NCBI GenBank assembly: GCA_023404955.1
Contig: JAEXZY010000083.1
Coordinates: 1-64,000, forward strand
DNA from: Actinomycetes bacterium
Lineage (GTDB): Bacteria; Actinomycetota; Actinomycetes; Mycobacteriales; Mycobacteriaceae
Length of the DNA stretch: 64,000 nt
Reading direction: 5' to 3'
Shown here piece by piece: positions 1-8,467 of the stretch. The notes beneath the pieces are model-generated. The model searched no databases. It was not told the origin of the DNA and saw only the letters and a program-made list of their open reading frames with translations. Each line of letters starts with the position of its first letter. The first letter of the stretch is position 1. Made by a program: the position numbers and the translations under genes.

Positions 1-112
1 CCGTAGCGCCGGCCTCGGTTGTCCCAGCCCCGGTTGTCCCAGGCTCGGTCGTGTCTGTCTCGTGGTCCACCAGGTCGCCTGTCGTCTCGTCGTTCACGAT
101 CTCGTCGTTCAT
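1..112 (-). CDS. purE: PurE N-terminus (partial, runs off window)
   Basis: Only the first 37 codons are present. The ATG overlaps the purK stop in an ATGA, so translation is probably coupled. The visible residues are an acidic start (MNDEIVNDETTGDLVDHE) followed by a Thr/Gly/Ala-rich stretch with a TTEPG / TTGAG / TTEAG near-repeat. The conserved PurE mutase core is not inside the window, so the identity rests on position: purE follows purK in mycobacteria and many other bacteria. PurE would convert N5-carboxyaminoimidazole ribonucleotide, the PurK product, to 4-carboxy-AIR. The low-complexity N-terminal extension is longer than the few residues that usually precede the core. Confidence 0.6.
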   Translation of the reverse strand, partial: MNDEIVNDETTGDLVDHETDTTEPGTTGAGTTEAGAT

Positions 113-1398
113 GAATGCGGGTCCCAACCGTCTGTCCACTCGGCGTGCGACATCCAGTGCGCCGCGCGCTCGGCACGCTCGCGGACCGCAGCGCCGTCCT
201 CGCCCGGCTTCCCCACGATGTTGACATGGCCGATCTTCCGATCGGCGCGTTCTCCCTTTCCGTACAGGTGAATTTGCGCGTCGGGCATGCGTGCCATCAG
301 ATGGTGGGTGCGCTCATCCATCGACATCTCGGGCGCCTGTGGTGCGCCGAGGATGTTGGCCATCACGGTGACCTCGGCGCGCGGCGAGGTGTCGCCGAGC
401 GGGTAGTCGAGAACGGCCCGGAGGTGCTGTTCGAACTGCGACGTGACCGCGCCGTCCATCGTCCAGTGGCCACTGTTGTGCGGACGCATCGCGAGCTCGT
501 TGACCAGCAGCTCGCCGTCGATGGTCTCGAAGAGTTCCATCGCCATCACACCGACGACGCCGAGTTCGGATGCCAGCCGCAGCGACATCTCCTGTGCGCG
601 TTCGGCGGTCTCGGCGCTCAGATTCGGTGCGGGGGCGATGACCACCGCGCACTGTCCCCGACGCTGCACGGTCTCGACCACAGGCCATGCGCCACCCTGC
701 CCGAACGGCGAGCGCGCGATCATCGCCGACAGTTCGCGGCGCATCTGCACCTTTTCCTCGGCGATCAGATCGACGCCGGCAGTGAACTGCTCGTCGAACA
801 CCGCGAGTGCGTCCGGCCCGTTGTCGACGATCCACACGCCACGTCCGTCGTATCCGCCGCGTACGGCCTTCAACACGATGTTCCAGCCGTGCCGTTCACC
901 GAATTCGACGAGTCGGCCGCGAGCCAGTCCGAGGTCACCTGCGAGGTCGGCGAAATCGGGTACAGGTAGCCCCAATTCGCTCAGCTTCACCCGCATCGCC
1001 CGCTTGTCCTGCGCGAACACCAACGCGGCTGACGGCGGCCGCACCGCGACGCCCTCGGACTCCAGCACCCGAAGATGCTCGAGGGGCACTCCCTCGTGGT
1101 CGAAGGTCAGCGCAACCGCACCAGTGGCGGCGCGTCGGAGATCGTCGAGATCGTCGTGCGAGCCGAGGACGACGTCCGCACTGACCTGGGCGGCGGGATC
1201 TGTCGCACTCGCGGCGAGCACGCGCAGACACTCACCCAGCGCGATGGAGGCCTGGTGAGTCATCCGGGCGAGCTGACCACCACCTATCATCGTCACGGTC
1301 GGCAAGATGTCGCGTTCGGGAATCGCTCGGGCGGCCGCATCGGGCGGTGCCGCGGCGTTTGCGCCGGTATCTGGATCTCGGGCAGTCACGCGATACAT
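109..1398 (-). CDS. purK: N5-carboxyaminoimidazole ribonucleotide synthase PurK
   Basis: ATP-grasp enzyme of de novo purine synthesis: AIR + ATP + bicarbonate give N5-CAIR. The start of the core (TVTMIGGGQLARMTHQA) begins near residue 34, followed by AAQVSADVVLGSHDDL, the ATP-grasp segment VLKAVRGGYDGRGVWIV and the C-terminal NELAMRPHNSGHWTMDG, all typical of PurK. The 429-residue length includes a poorly conserved extension of about 30 residues, so the true start may lie downstream of the ATG chosen. The gene sits 58 bp after the histidine kinase stop and overlaps purE by 4 bp; it is probably the end of a PH-RR-HK-purK-purE transcript. Confidence 0.93.
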   Translation of the reverse strand: MYRVTARDPDTGANAAAPPDAAARAIPERDILPTVTMIGGGQLARMTHQASIALGECLRVLAASATDPAAQVSADVVLGSHDDLDDLRRAATGAVALTFDHEGVPLEHLRVLESEGVAVRPPSAALVFAQDKRAMRVKLSELGLPVPDFADLAGDLGLARGRLVEFGERHGWNIVLKAVRGGYDGRGVWIVDNGPDALAVFDEQFTAGVDLIAEEKVQMRRELSAMIARSPFGQGGAWPVVETVQRRGQCAVVIAPAPNLSAETAERAQEMSLRLASELGVVGVMAMELFETIDGELLVNELAMRPHNSGHWTMDGAVTSQFEQHLRAVLDYPLGDTSPRAEVTVMANILGAPQAPEMSMDERTHHLMARMPDAQIHLYGKGERADRKIGHVNIVGKPGEDGAAVRERAERAAHWMSHAEWTDGWDPHS

Positions 1399-1456
1399 CG
1401 TGGCATGGCCGGCGTGACTGCCGCTTCACCGACCATGCAATGGGCATCCACCCACA

Positions 1457-2812
1457 TCACCGATGAGGTACCCGGTCGCGCCGCAGCCCCACCCGTGCGC
1501 CGACATCACGCGACGTCGACGATGCGCCGGCGCCCTGGGGTCGAGCGTTCTCGTGGTCGGCCGCGGGCACCACGATCGCGAACACCGGGGGCCGTCGCGA
1601 CGTGAGTTCGAGTCGTCCGCCGTCGGCCTCGACGAGTGCTCGGGCGAGTGAGAGTCCGACACCGTTGCCCGCTCCGCCGGAGAACCCTCGACGGAAGATG
1701 TCGGTCGCCACGTCGTCGGCGACGCCGGGGCCCTCGTCGGACACGGTGATGCGCAGCATGTCGCCCTTGAGGTCGCTGACGGAGATTCGACACTCCCCGC
1801 TGCCGTGCTGCAGCGCGTTGTCGACGAGCACGCTGACCGCTTCCCGCAGCCGACCGGGACCGGCGCTGCGCGCACTCGCGTCGCCAGAGAATGATGCGGC
1901 CAACGTGCGACCCTCGGCGGTGAAGGCCTGATCGAAGTCACCGACAAGGGTCATGATCAGCGACGACACGTCGATGCTGTGGGTTTGTACCGGTTCGTCG
2001 CGTGATGCAGCAACGAGTTCGTCGAGTTCCGCAGCGAGACGCTCAACCTGCCCGAGCGCCGCTTCGGCCTCGCTCACGACGGCCGGATCGTCGTGCAGCG
2101 AGAGTTCGTCGAGTCGCAATTGGATCGCGGTGAGGCGCGATCGAATCTGATGCGAGACATCGCCGACGATCTCGCCCTCGCGCTCGAGCCGCAACGCGAT
2201 CTCGGCATTCGCATCGCCCAGCGCGCGCGAGACGCGGTCGAGCTCGTCGATGCCATAGGTCTTCCACCGTGACCGGAAGTCGCCGCGAGCCATGGCCTCC
2301 GAACGGTCGGCGAGGTCGATGAGGGGGTCGGCGATGCGCCCGGCCGTCACCGCGGCCGCGACCGTGCCCGCGGCCATCGATCCGGCGACCACCAAGCAGA
2401 CGATGCCGACAGCGGCGAGTTGGTCGCTGCGGACGCTGTCCATCGGGATCTCGAGAATCAACGTGCCCGCAGCGCCGAGCCCGATCGAATCCGACATCGT
2501 CGCGCCGGTGATGTCGGCGCCGATCGACGTGGTGGCCCGCCTACCGTTGGCGTCCTGATAGCGCAGGGTGAGCCTGCCGTCCTCGGGAAGCATGAGCCGA
2601 ATCGACTCCGAATCGATCGCCGCATTGTTGAGGTGTTCGCCCATCTCCGCCTGGCGGATGATCTGGTCTGAGATCGTCTTCAGACGCGAATCCATCAACT
2701 GGTGCGCGCTGTCGGCCACCCACCACCATGCGATGACGCTGAGCGGGATTCCCAGCAGCGCACCGACCGCCATGAGCATGGCGATCATCGTGTAGAGGAT
2801 TCGACGGCGCAC
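1457..2812 (-). CDS. Sensor histidine kinase
   Basis: Membrane sensor kinase of 451 residues. A first transmembrane segment follows the Arg-rich start (RRRILYTMIAMLMAVGALLG). Next come an extracytoplasmic domain of about 110 residues, a second transmembrane segment, a HAMP linker, the H-box GDVSHQIRSRLTAI with the phospho-accepting His, the N-box VDNALQHG and the G-boxes DEGPGVADD and GNGVGLSLARALVEADGG. The H-box lacks the usual Pro. I chose the GTG at 2812 because longer reading frames run back through the response regulator; this start is 14 bp after the regulator stop. The signal sensed is not evident from sequence. M. tuberculosis has no two-component pair at this position. Confidence 0.88.
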   Translation of the reverse strand: MRRRILYTMIAMLMAVGALLGIPLSVIAWWWVADSAHQLMDSRLKTISDQIIRQAEMGEHLNNAAIDSESIRLMLPEDGRLTLRYQDANGRRATTSIGADITGATMSDSIGLGAAGTLILEIPMDSVRSDQLAAVGIVCLVVAGSMAAGTVAAAVTAGRIADPLIDLADRSEAMARGDFRSRWKTYGIDELDRVSRALGDANAEIALRLEREGEIVGDVSHQIRSRLTAIQLRLDELSLHDDPAVVSEAEAALGQVERLAAELDELVAASRDEPVQTHSIDVSSLIMTLVGDFDQAFTAEGRTLAASFSGDASARSAGPGRLREAVSVLVDNALQHGSGECRISVSDLKGDMLRITVSDEGPGVADDVATDIFRRGFSGGAGNGVGLSLARALVEADGGRLELTSRRPPVFAIVVPAADHENARPQGAGASSTSRDVGARVGLRRDRVPHR

Positions 2813-2826
2813 TGGAAGGTCTCTCG

Positions 2827-3501
2827 CTAGGCGTCGAACCGAAAGCCGACGCCGCGCACCGTCACGATGTGGCGCGGTCTGTCGTGACGGTCGTCGCCGA
2901 TCTTGCGACGCAACCAGGAGATGTGCATGTCGAGGGGCTTCGACGAGCGCAGGTCCGCAGAACCCCACACCTCGGTCAGGATCTCGTCGCGCGACACCAC
3001 CTCACCGGCACGCTCCATGAGGAAGCGCAGCAGGTCGAACTCGCGGTTCGCGAGCACCAGGTCCTCTCCGTTGACGAGTACCCGCCGCCCGCGCGCGTCG
3101 AGTTGGATGTCGCCGCCGGTGAGCACGACGTCGACGGTCTGCCGTCGCCGCAGCAGCGCGCGCACTCGCGCGAGCAGTTCGGCCAACCGGAAGGGTTTGC
3201 CCACATAGTCGTCGGCGCCCGCGTCGAGTCCGACGACGAAATCGACCTCGTCGGTGCGCGCGGTCAGCATCAACACCGCGAGCTCAGGACGTTCGACGCG
3301 CACGCGCCGACACACCTCGAGTCCGTCGATCTCGGGAAGCCCGAGGTCGAGGATGAGCAACTCGTAGCGTTGATCGCGGGCCTGCTCGAGCGCAGCCGAT
3401 CCCGTCCCGACGACGTCGCATCCGTAGCCCTCGCGGGTGAGCGCACGCGCCAGGGGTTCGGCGATCGCCGCGTCGTCTTCTGCCAGCAATACGTCCGTCA
3501 T
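2827..3501 (-). CDS. OmpR/PhoB-family response regulator
   Basis: DNA-binding response regulator of 224 residues. The receiver domain (about 1-120) has the acidic pair in LLAEDDAAIAE, the phospho-acceptor Asp in LLILDLGLPEIDGLEV, the conserved Thr/Ser region MLTARTDEVDF and the Lys in VGKPF. The C-terminal winged helix (about 128-224) has REFDLLRFLMERAGEVVSR and the typical end VTVRGVGFRFDA. Its ATG overlaps the stop of the PH-domain gene (ATGA), and the cognate kinase follows 14 bp downstream. The three genes are therefore one translationally coupled unit. Target genes are unknown; autoregulation is common in this family. Confidence 0.93.
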   Translation of the reverse strand: MTDVLLAEDDAAIAEPLARALTREGYGCDVVGTGSAALEQARDQRYELLILDLGLPEIDGLEVCRRVRVERPELAVLMLTARTDEVDFVVGLDAGADDYVGKPFRLAELLARVRALLRRRQTVDVVLTGGDIQLDARGRRVLVNGEDLVLANREFDLLRFLMERAGEVVSRDEILTEVWGSADLRSSKPLDMHISWLRRKIGDDRHDRPRHIVTVRGVGFRFDA

Positions 3502-4097
3502 CGCCTGTCGACCTCCACGCGGCGAGAGTACGCGGAGTCGCCGTCGTGTCGGCGACCGTCGTGTCTGTCGGCCAGGTCATAGCGGTCGCCGAAGTCATCC
3601 TCGTGTTCGTCTAGCACCTCGTGGTACAGGAGCGAATGCACCCGTTCGACCTGCGGCACATCGTCGAACAGGAGCGGTTCGTCGGATGCCGACTCGATGA
3701 CCAGGGTGCCGGTACGCATCATGCGGTCGAGGAGTCCGTGTCGAAACTCGACGGTGTTGATCCGTCGGATGGGAATGTCGATACCCGAGCGGGTGACCAC
3801 TCCCCTGCGGAAGATCACGCGACGGTCGGTGAGTACGAAGTGCGTCGATTTCCACGCGATGAGCGGACGGACGAAGAACCAGACCGCGGCAGCGACCCAG
3901 CACGCCGCGACAACCACGTTGAGAATCAGCGCGAGCGTCGTGTTCATTGTCGACGCCCCGATCGCCCCCGCCGCGAGTCCTGCGAGTCCGGTGCACACGA
4001 TGAAGATCGAGAACGGGCCGACCAGACACTTCCAGTGCGGGTGGTGATGCACGACGACGCGCTCACCACTCGCGAGGTTGTCCCTGGGAAACGACAT
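3498..4097 (-). CDS. PH-domain (bPH2) membrane protein
   Basis: Membrane protein of 199 residues, the counterpart of M. tuberculosis Rv3278c. A short cytoplasmic start (ERVVVHHHPHWKCLVGP) is followed by two transmembrane helices (about 27-75), then a bacterial PH-like domain with THFVLTDRRVIFRRGVVTR, GIDIPIRRINTVEFRHG and TGTLVIESAS. The ATG at 4097 was preferred over one four codons upstream because the family starts MSFP/MSYP. The last 40 residues are rich in Asp, Arg and His and are not part of the conserved core. It leads the operon with the two-component pair. Function is unknown in the family; a link to envelope sensing is only suggested by position. Confidence 0.82.
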   Translation of the reverse strand: MSFPRDNLASGERVVVHHHPHWKCLVGPFSIFIVCTGLAGLAAGAIGASTMNTTLALILNVVVAACWVAAAVWFFVRPLIAWKSTHFVLTDRRVIFRRGVVTRSGIDIPIRRINTVEFRHGLLDRMMRTGTLVIESASDEPLLFDDVPQVERVHSLLYHEVLDEHEDDFGDRYDLADRHDGRRHDGDSAYSRRVEVDRR

Positions 4098-4205
4098 GAA
4101 TCTCAGCATATCCGCAGATGAACGGGCGGTCGGTCAACCCGGCCCGGCTCCTGCCGCCCGCTCGGTAGACTGCGTGCACACGACGCGCAACAGGTCAGGA
4201 GAACC

Positions 4206-4856
4206 ATGAGCTACCGCGACCCCCGCGACCCCCGAGATCAGGATCCCAGGGATCAGGGAACGGCGCGCTACGAGACCGGCTACTCGCCGCAGTCGCGTGC
4301 ATACAGCCAGCCGACCGATCGGTACCAGCAGCAGTACGGCAATCAGCAGCCCGGCGACCCTCGCTATGACACCGGCCAGTACGACCCGAGATACGCCGCC
4401 GCGGGCTCGTACGGGAATCAGCCCAAGCAGCGTCAACGACCGAACATCAACGCGGGTCTCTACGCGGGCGGCGTCGTGATGACGGGCGTCGTGACCGGCC
4501 TGGCCGCCTGGCTGGTGGCGTGGATCATCCGGGCCATCGCCCAGCGCGTCAACGAGGCGGGCAATCTCGGCGTCTGGAATCCACTCGCGCAGGACGAGTA
4601 TTGGTTCGCGATCACCGGATTCCTGTGCGCACTCGCGGGCGGCGCCCTCTGGTACGTCCTCTACCTGACGACCCCGTCGCCCAACCAGTTCTACCGCTGG
4701 ATCGTCGGGCTACTGATCGCCGCAGCGGTGATCATCCCGCTTGTGCTCTCGGCGCAGATATCCACCGGGATCGGTACGGCCGTGGTCCATCTCGTCATCG
4801 GACTCCCTGTACTGTCGCTGATTCCCGCCATGGGCGAGAAGAGCATCCAGCGCTGA
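4206..4856 (+). CDS. Membrane protein with disordered Tyr/Gln-rich N-terminus
   Basis: 216 residues, unrecognised family. Residues 1-80 are low complexity and rich in Arg, Asp, Gln, Tyr and Pro, beginning with repeated RDPRD units, and are probably cytoplasmic and disordered. Four hydrophobic helices follow (about 85-110, 133-155, 165-185, 190-208). The start has a good ribosome site (AGGAGAACC before ATG). It stands alone between the divergent PH-domain operon and the convergent birA. Disordered N-termini on small four-helix membrane proteins are common in mycobacteria and their allies, but no function can be assigned. Confidence 0.75.
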   Translation: MSYRDPRDPRDQDPRDQGTARYETGYSPQSRAYSQPTDRYQQQYGNQQPGDPRYDTGQYDPRYAAAGSYGNQPKQRQRPNINAGLYAGGVVMTGVVTGLAAWLVAWIIRAIAQRVNEAGNLGVWNPLAQDEYWFAITGFLCALAGGALWYVLYLTTPSPNQFYRWIVGLLIAAAVIIPLVLSAQISTGIGTAVVHLVIGLPVLSLIPAMGEKSIQR

Positions 4857-4913
4857 ATCCGTGGGCGCTGAACCCCGTGTGCGCTGAACCCCGCAGGCAC
4901 TGAATTCCGTCGG
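4851..4913 (+). repeat. Four tandem ~16-bp units between convergent genes
   Basis: Four degenerate copies of a unit reading cgctgaaccccgtgtg start at about 4851, 4866, 4882 and 4898. They begin at the end of the membrane-protein gene (its stop is in the first copy) and end just before the birA stop. Copies 2 and 3 are nearly identical; 1 and 4 differ at a few bases. Every copy carries TGA in the plus strand at the same place. Confidence 0.7.
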
Positions 4914-4921
4914 AACCGTGC

Positions 4922-5755
4922 TCAGTCCTGCGCGGGACGCAGGTGCAGCACGTCGCCCGCGGCGGCCGTGAATTTCTGGCCATCATCGGTGCGCACTGTG
5001 ATCCGCCCCTGCTCATCGATGTGGTCGGCGACGCCCTCGACGTCACGGTCCCCCGGCAGCGAGAGCCGAACACGACGCCCGAGCGTGTCGCAGCGATCTC
5101 GATAACGTCGCGCGACCTCGGCGATGTCGTCGGGCCACGGCGCGTCGGCCAGCGCCCGCAGGTACTCCGCCACCAGTGCCGCAACGTCGACCGGGCGGCC
5201 GCGTTCCACCCGCCGGCTCGTGGCCGTCGGCACCGGAAGCTCGTCGGCGGTCATGCCGGTGTTGATTCCGATCCCGACCACCACCACCCCGCCCGTCGAC
5301 GCCGGGATGTACTCGGCGAGGATGCCCGCCACCTTTTTCCCGTCGACGAGCACGTCGTTGGGCCACTTGAGTGTGGGACGTACACCCGTTGCCGACTCGA
5401 TGGCCGACGCCGCGGCCACCCCTGTAGCCAGCGACAACCAGCCCAGCTGCTCGGTCTGATCGCCCGCGTCGAGCGCCACCGAGATGGCCACCTGTCCTCC
5501 CGCGGGAGCCGACCACACCCGCGCGTGCCTGCCGCGCCCCGACGTCTGGTCGGTGGTGATGCGCACCGTTCCGACGATCCCCGGCTCCCCCGCACGCGCT
5601 GCGAGGTCGGCGTTGGTCGACCCCGTCGACTCGACGACCTCGATCGTCGACCCCACACCGTTTGCGGGCGAGCCGTAGCGTTCCACGATGGCAGCGCGCA
5701 ACGCGTCGGCGTCGTCAGATGGTCGGGAATCCTGTGGTGTCTGCTCGTCGCTCAC
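4922..5755 (-). CDS. birA: Biotin--[acetyl-CoA carboxylase] ligase BirA
   Basis: Activates biotin with ATP and transfers it to the carrier lysine of acyl-CoA carboxylase; the substrate here is very likely AccA3 encoded at 42.3-44.1 kb. Motifs: the substrate-facing ESTGSTNADL, the nucleotide/biotin loop TSGRGRHARVW, KWPNDVLVDGKKVAGIL and GIGINT, then a small C-terminal SH3-like domain. At 277 residues it is the monofunctional type without the N-terminal DNA-binding domain seen in E. coli BirA, so it should not act as a repressor. It is divergent from accD5 across a 143-bp spacer, as in M. tuberculosis (Rv3279c). Confidence 0.95.
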   Translation of the reverse strand: MSDEQTPQDSRPSDDADALRAAIVERYGSPANGVGSTIEVVESTGSTNADLAARAGEPGIVGTVRITTDQTSGRGRHARVWSAPAGGQVAISVALDAGDQTEQLGWLSLATGVAAASAIESATGVRPTLKWPNDVLVDGKKVAGILAEYIPASTGGVVVVGIGINTGMTADELPVPTATSRRVERGRPVDVAALVAEYLRALADAPWPDDIAEVARRYRDRCDTLGRRVRLSLPGDRDVEGVADHIDEQGRITVRTDDGQKFTAAAGDVLHLRPAQD

Positions 5756-5898
5756 AGGTATCGAGATTAGTCACCCGAGCAGTGTCGTCATGGCACACTT
5801 CGACACCTCGACGTGGCACCGATCACGAGAAAGATGAGGGCTGTCTCATATTGGGGTGGTTGACGCGGGCTACCGAGCGCTCGATAGCATCGGCTGTT

Positions 5899-7521
5899 AT
5901 GACCTCTGCGCCGCAGCAGCCCGACGCTGCTCCAGACATCCACACCACCGCAGGCAAACTCGCCGACCTGCGCGAGCGTCTCGACGAGACGTTGCATCCG
6001 GTCGGTGAGGCCGCCATCGAGAAGATCCACGACAAGGGCAGACTCACCGCCCGCGAGCGCATCACCCATCTTCTCGACGAGGGGTCGTTCGTCGAACTCG
6101 ACGCGCTCGCCCGTCATCGCAGCACCAACTTCGGTCTCGCAGAACGCCGCCCCGTCGGCGACGGTGTCGTGACCGGGTACGGCACCGTCGACGGCCGCGA
6201 GGTCTGTGTCTTCAGCCAGGATGTCACCGTCTTCGGCGGCAGCCTCGGCGAGGTCTACGGCGAGAAGATCGTCAAGGTCATGGACCTCGCGATCAAGACC
6301 GGCCGCCCACTGATCGGCATCAACGAGGGTGCGGGCGCCCGCATCCAGGAGGGCGTGGTCTCCCTCGGTCTCTATGCCGACATCTTCTATCGCAATGTGC
6401 GCGCATCCGGCGTGATCCCCCAGATCTCGCTGATCATGGGACCTGCTGCCGGCGGCCACGTCTACTCGCCCGCGCTGACCGACTTCGTCGTGATGGTCGA
6501 CCAGCAGAGCCAGATGTTCATCACCGGTCCCGACGTCATCAAGACCGTCACCGGTGAGGACGTCACCATGGAGGAACTCGGCGGCGCCCAGACCCACATG
6601 TCGAAATCGGGCACCGTGCACTACGTCGCTTCCGGCGAGCAGGACGCCCTCGACTATGTCCGCGACCTGCTGTCGTACCTGCCGCCTAACAACTACGCCG
6701 AGCCGCCGCGCTACCCCGCGCCGCACCCCGGCCCCATCGAGGAGAGCCTCACCGACGAGGACCTCGAGCTCGACACCTTGATCCCGGATTCGCCGAACCA
6801 GCCCTACGACATGCACGAGGTCATCACCCGCATCCTCGACGACGATGAATTCTTGGAAATTCAAGCGGGTTACGCGCAGAACATCATCGTCGGCTTCGGC
6901 CGCATCGACGGCCGGCCCGTCGGCATCGTGGCCAACCAGCCCACCCAGTTCGCCGGCTGCTTGGACATCAACGCGTCGGAAAAGGCGGCCCGGTTCGTAC
7001 GGACCTGCGATTGCTTCAACATCCCAATCGTCATGCTCGTCGATGTGCCGGGCTTCCTGCCCGGCACCGGCCAGGAATACAACGGCATCATTCGCCGCGG
7101 CGCGAAGCTGCTCTATGCCTACGGCGAGGCCACCGTCGCCAAGGTCACCGTGATCACGCGTAAGGCCTATGGCGGCGCGTACTGCGTGATGGGTTCCAAG
7201 GACATGGGTTGCGATGTCAACGTGGCCTGGCCGACCGCCCAGATCGCGGTCATGGGCGCCTCCGGCGCCGTCGGCTTCGTCAACCGCAAGGAACTCAAAG
7301 AGGCAGCGCAGAACGGCGAGGACGTCGACGCGCTGCGCTTGGAGCTGCAGCAGAAGTACGAAGACACGCTCGTCAATCCGTACATCGCCGCCGAACGAGG
7401 TTATGTCGACGCGGTCATCCCGCCCTCGCACACTCGCGGCTACATCGGGACCGCATTGCGACTGCTGGAGCGCAAGATCACGCAGACCCCGCCGAAGAAG
7501 CACGGCAACATCCCGCTGTAG
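5899..7521 (+). CDS. accD5: Acyl-CoA carboxylase beta subunit AccD5
   Basis: Carboxyltransferase subunit (540 residues; the M. tuberculosis protein has 548) that moves carboxyl from biotin on AccA3 to propionyl-CoA or acetyl-CoA. Both acyl-CoA carboxyltransferase halves are present: GAGARIQEGVVSLGLYADIF and MGPAAGGHVYSPALTDFVVM in the N half, GCLDINASEKAARFVRTCD and GGAYCVMGSKDMGCDVNVAW in the C half. The frame is open upstream to 5662, but the ATG at 5899 fits the family start (TSAPQQ... DIHTTAGKLADL) and avoids overlap with birA. No strong ribosome site is visible. It is followed 32 bp later by accE5. Confidence 0.95.
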   Translation: MTSAPQQPDAAPDIHTTAGKLADLRERLDETLHPVGEAAIEKIHDKGRLTARERITHLLDEGSFVELDALARHRSTNFGLAERRPVGDGVVTGYGTVDGREVCVFSQDVTVFGGSLGEVYGEKIVKVMDLAIKTGRPLIGINEGAGARIQEGVVSLGLYADIFYRNVRASGVIPQISLIMGPAAGGHVYSPALTDFVVMVDQQSQMFITGPDVIKTVTGEDVTMEELGGAQTHMSKSGTVHYVASGEQDALDYVRDLLSYLPPNNYAEPPRYPAPHPGPIEESLTDEDLELDTLIPDSPNQPYDMHEVITRILDDDEFLEIQAGYAQNIIVGFGRIDGRPVGIVANQPTQFAGCLDINASEKAARFVRTCDCFNIPIVMLVDVPGFLPGTGQEYNGIIRRGAKLLYAYGEATVAKVTVITRKAYGGAYCVMGSKDMGCDVNVAWPTAQIAVMGASGAVGFVNRKELKEAAQNGEDVDALRLELQQKYEDTLVNPYIAAERGYVDAVIPPSHTRGYIGTALRLLERKITQTPPKKHGNIPL

Positions 7522-7553
7522 ATCAAACCAGTTGCCAGACAAGGAGTTCAGCA

Positions 7554-7835
7554 GTGGACCATGATGCCGACATCGTCGAGGTGTCCGATCCGCGGGACAT
7601 GACGATCGACGACCCGCCCGCTCCCGATCCGCACTTTCACGTCGTCAAAGGCAACCCCAGTGCCGAGGAGATCGCGGCGCTGGTGACCGTGCTGGCCGGC
7701 GCGGGCGGCGCAGGGCATACCGAACCGGGCCCGCAGGAGCTCAACCCATGGGGGCACCCGATCGACAAGCTGCGCTACGACGTCACCAGCTGGCAGCGCG
7801 TCACGCTGCTGGAGCGGATGCACATGCGGCGATGA
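7554..7835 (+). CDS. accE5: Acyl-CoA carboxylase epsilon subunit AccE5
   Basis: Small accessory subunit (93 residues) that stabilises the AccA3-AccD5 complex in actinobacteria. Family marks are FHVVKGNPSAEEIAALVTVL in the middle and the end NPWGHPIDKLRYDVTSWQ. GTG start at 7554 with an AAGGAG ribosome site seven bases upstream. The acidic N-terminal 25 residues vary between species. It is much shorter than the M. tuberculosis protein (Rv3281), which carries a long N-terminal extension. The stop overlaps the maf start (ATGA), so accD5-accE5-maf form one operon. Confidence 0.9.
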   Translation: MDHDADIVEVSDPRDMTIDDPPAPDPHFHVVKGNPSAEEIAALVTVLAGAGGAGHTEPGPQELNPWGHPIDKLRYDVTSWQRVTLLERMHMRR

Positions 7836-8467
7836 CGACGCGCGTCGTCCTCGGCTCCGCCTCGAGCGGTCGACTACGCGTGCTGCGTCAGGCAGGCGTC
7901 GAGCCGCTCGTCGTTGTCTCCGACGTGGATGAGGACGCGCTCATTGCCTCACTTGATGTGGAAACACCGCCCGAAGCGGTGGTCCTGAAACTGGCTAACG
8001 CGAAAGCGATCAGCGTCGCTGCACAGTTGCCAGCTGAAGTCGCCGCCGATTGCGTTGTCATCGGCTGTGATTCAATGCTCTACCTGGACGGGTCACTGCG
8101 GGGTAAGCCCGGCAGTATCGACGCGGCACGCGAGCAGTGGTCCGTGATGGCCGGCTCGGTCGGACATCTTCTGACCGGTCACACGCTGCTGCGCCTCACC
8201 GACGGCGTCATCACCCACACGCAGGGCGAAACCGGAAGTACGGCGGTGCATTTCGGAACTCCGACGCCGGCCGATCTCGCGTCCTACTTGGCCACCGAAG
8301 AGCCGCTATTCGTTGCTGGCGCTTTCACGCTCGACGGATTCGGCGGATGGTTCATAGAACGGATCGAGGGCGACCCGTCCAACGTCATTGGCATCAGCCT
8401 GCCGTTGATCCGCCGACTCGTTGAGGCGACGGAACTGTCAATCAGCGATTTATGGAAAGTGGCTTAG
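7832..8467 (+). CDS. maf: Maf-family nucleotide pyrophosphatase
   Basis: Maf/HAM1-type nucleoside triphosphate pyrophosphatase that removes non-canonical or modified nucleotides. The substrate loop SASSGRLRVLRQAG near the start, DCVVIGCDSMLYLDG, LRGKPGSIDAAREQW and the end VAGAFTLDGFGGWF match Maf. 211 residues, full length. ATG overlaps the accE5 stop; its own 3' end overlaps the convergent PASTA-like gene by 4 bp. In M. tuberculosis the next gene is sseA; here about 17.7 kb separates them, so the left edge of an insertion lies just after this gene. Confidence 0.92.
   Translation: MTTRVVLGSASSGRLRVLRQAGVEPLVVVSDVDEDALIASLDVETPPEAVVLKLANAKAISVAAQLPAEVAADCVVIGCDSMLYLDGSLRGKPGSIDAAREQWSVMAGSVGHLLTGHTLLRLTDGVITHTQGETGSTAVHFGTPTPADLASYLATEEPLFVAGAFTLDGFGGWFIERIEGDPSNVIGISLPLIRRLVEATELSISDLWKVA

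Noticed and set aside
5788..7542. Long minus-strand open frame (584 codons) opposite accD5
   Set aside because: It mirrors accD5 in a high-GC sequence, has no recognisable domain and is very rich in Asp, Val, Gly and His, as expected of a shadow frame.
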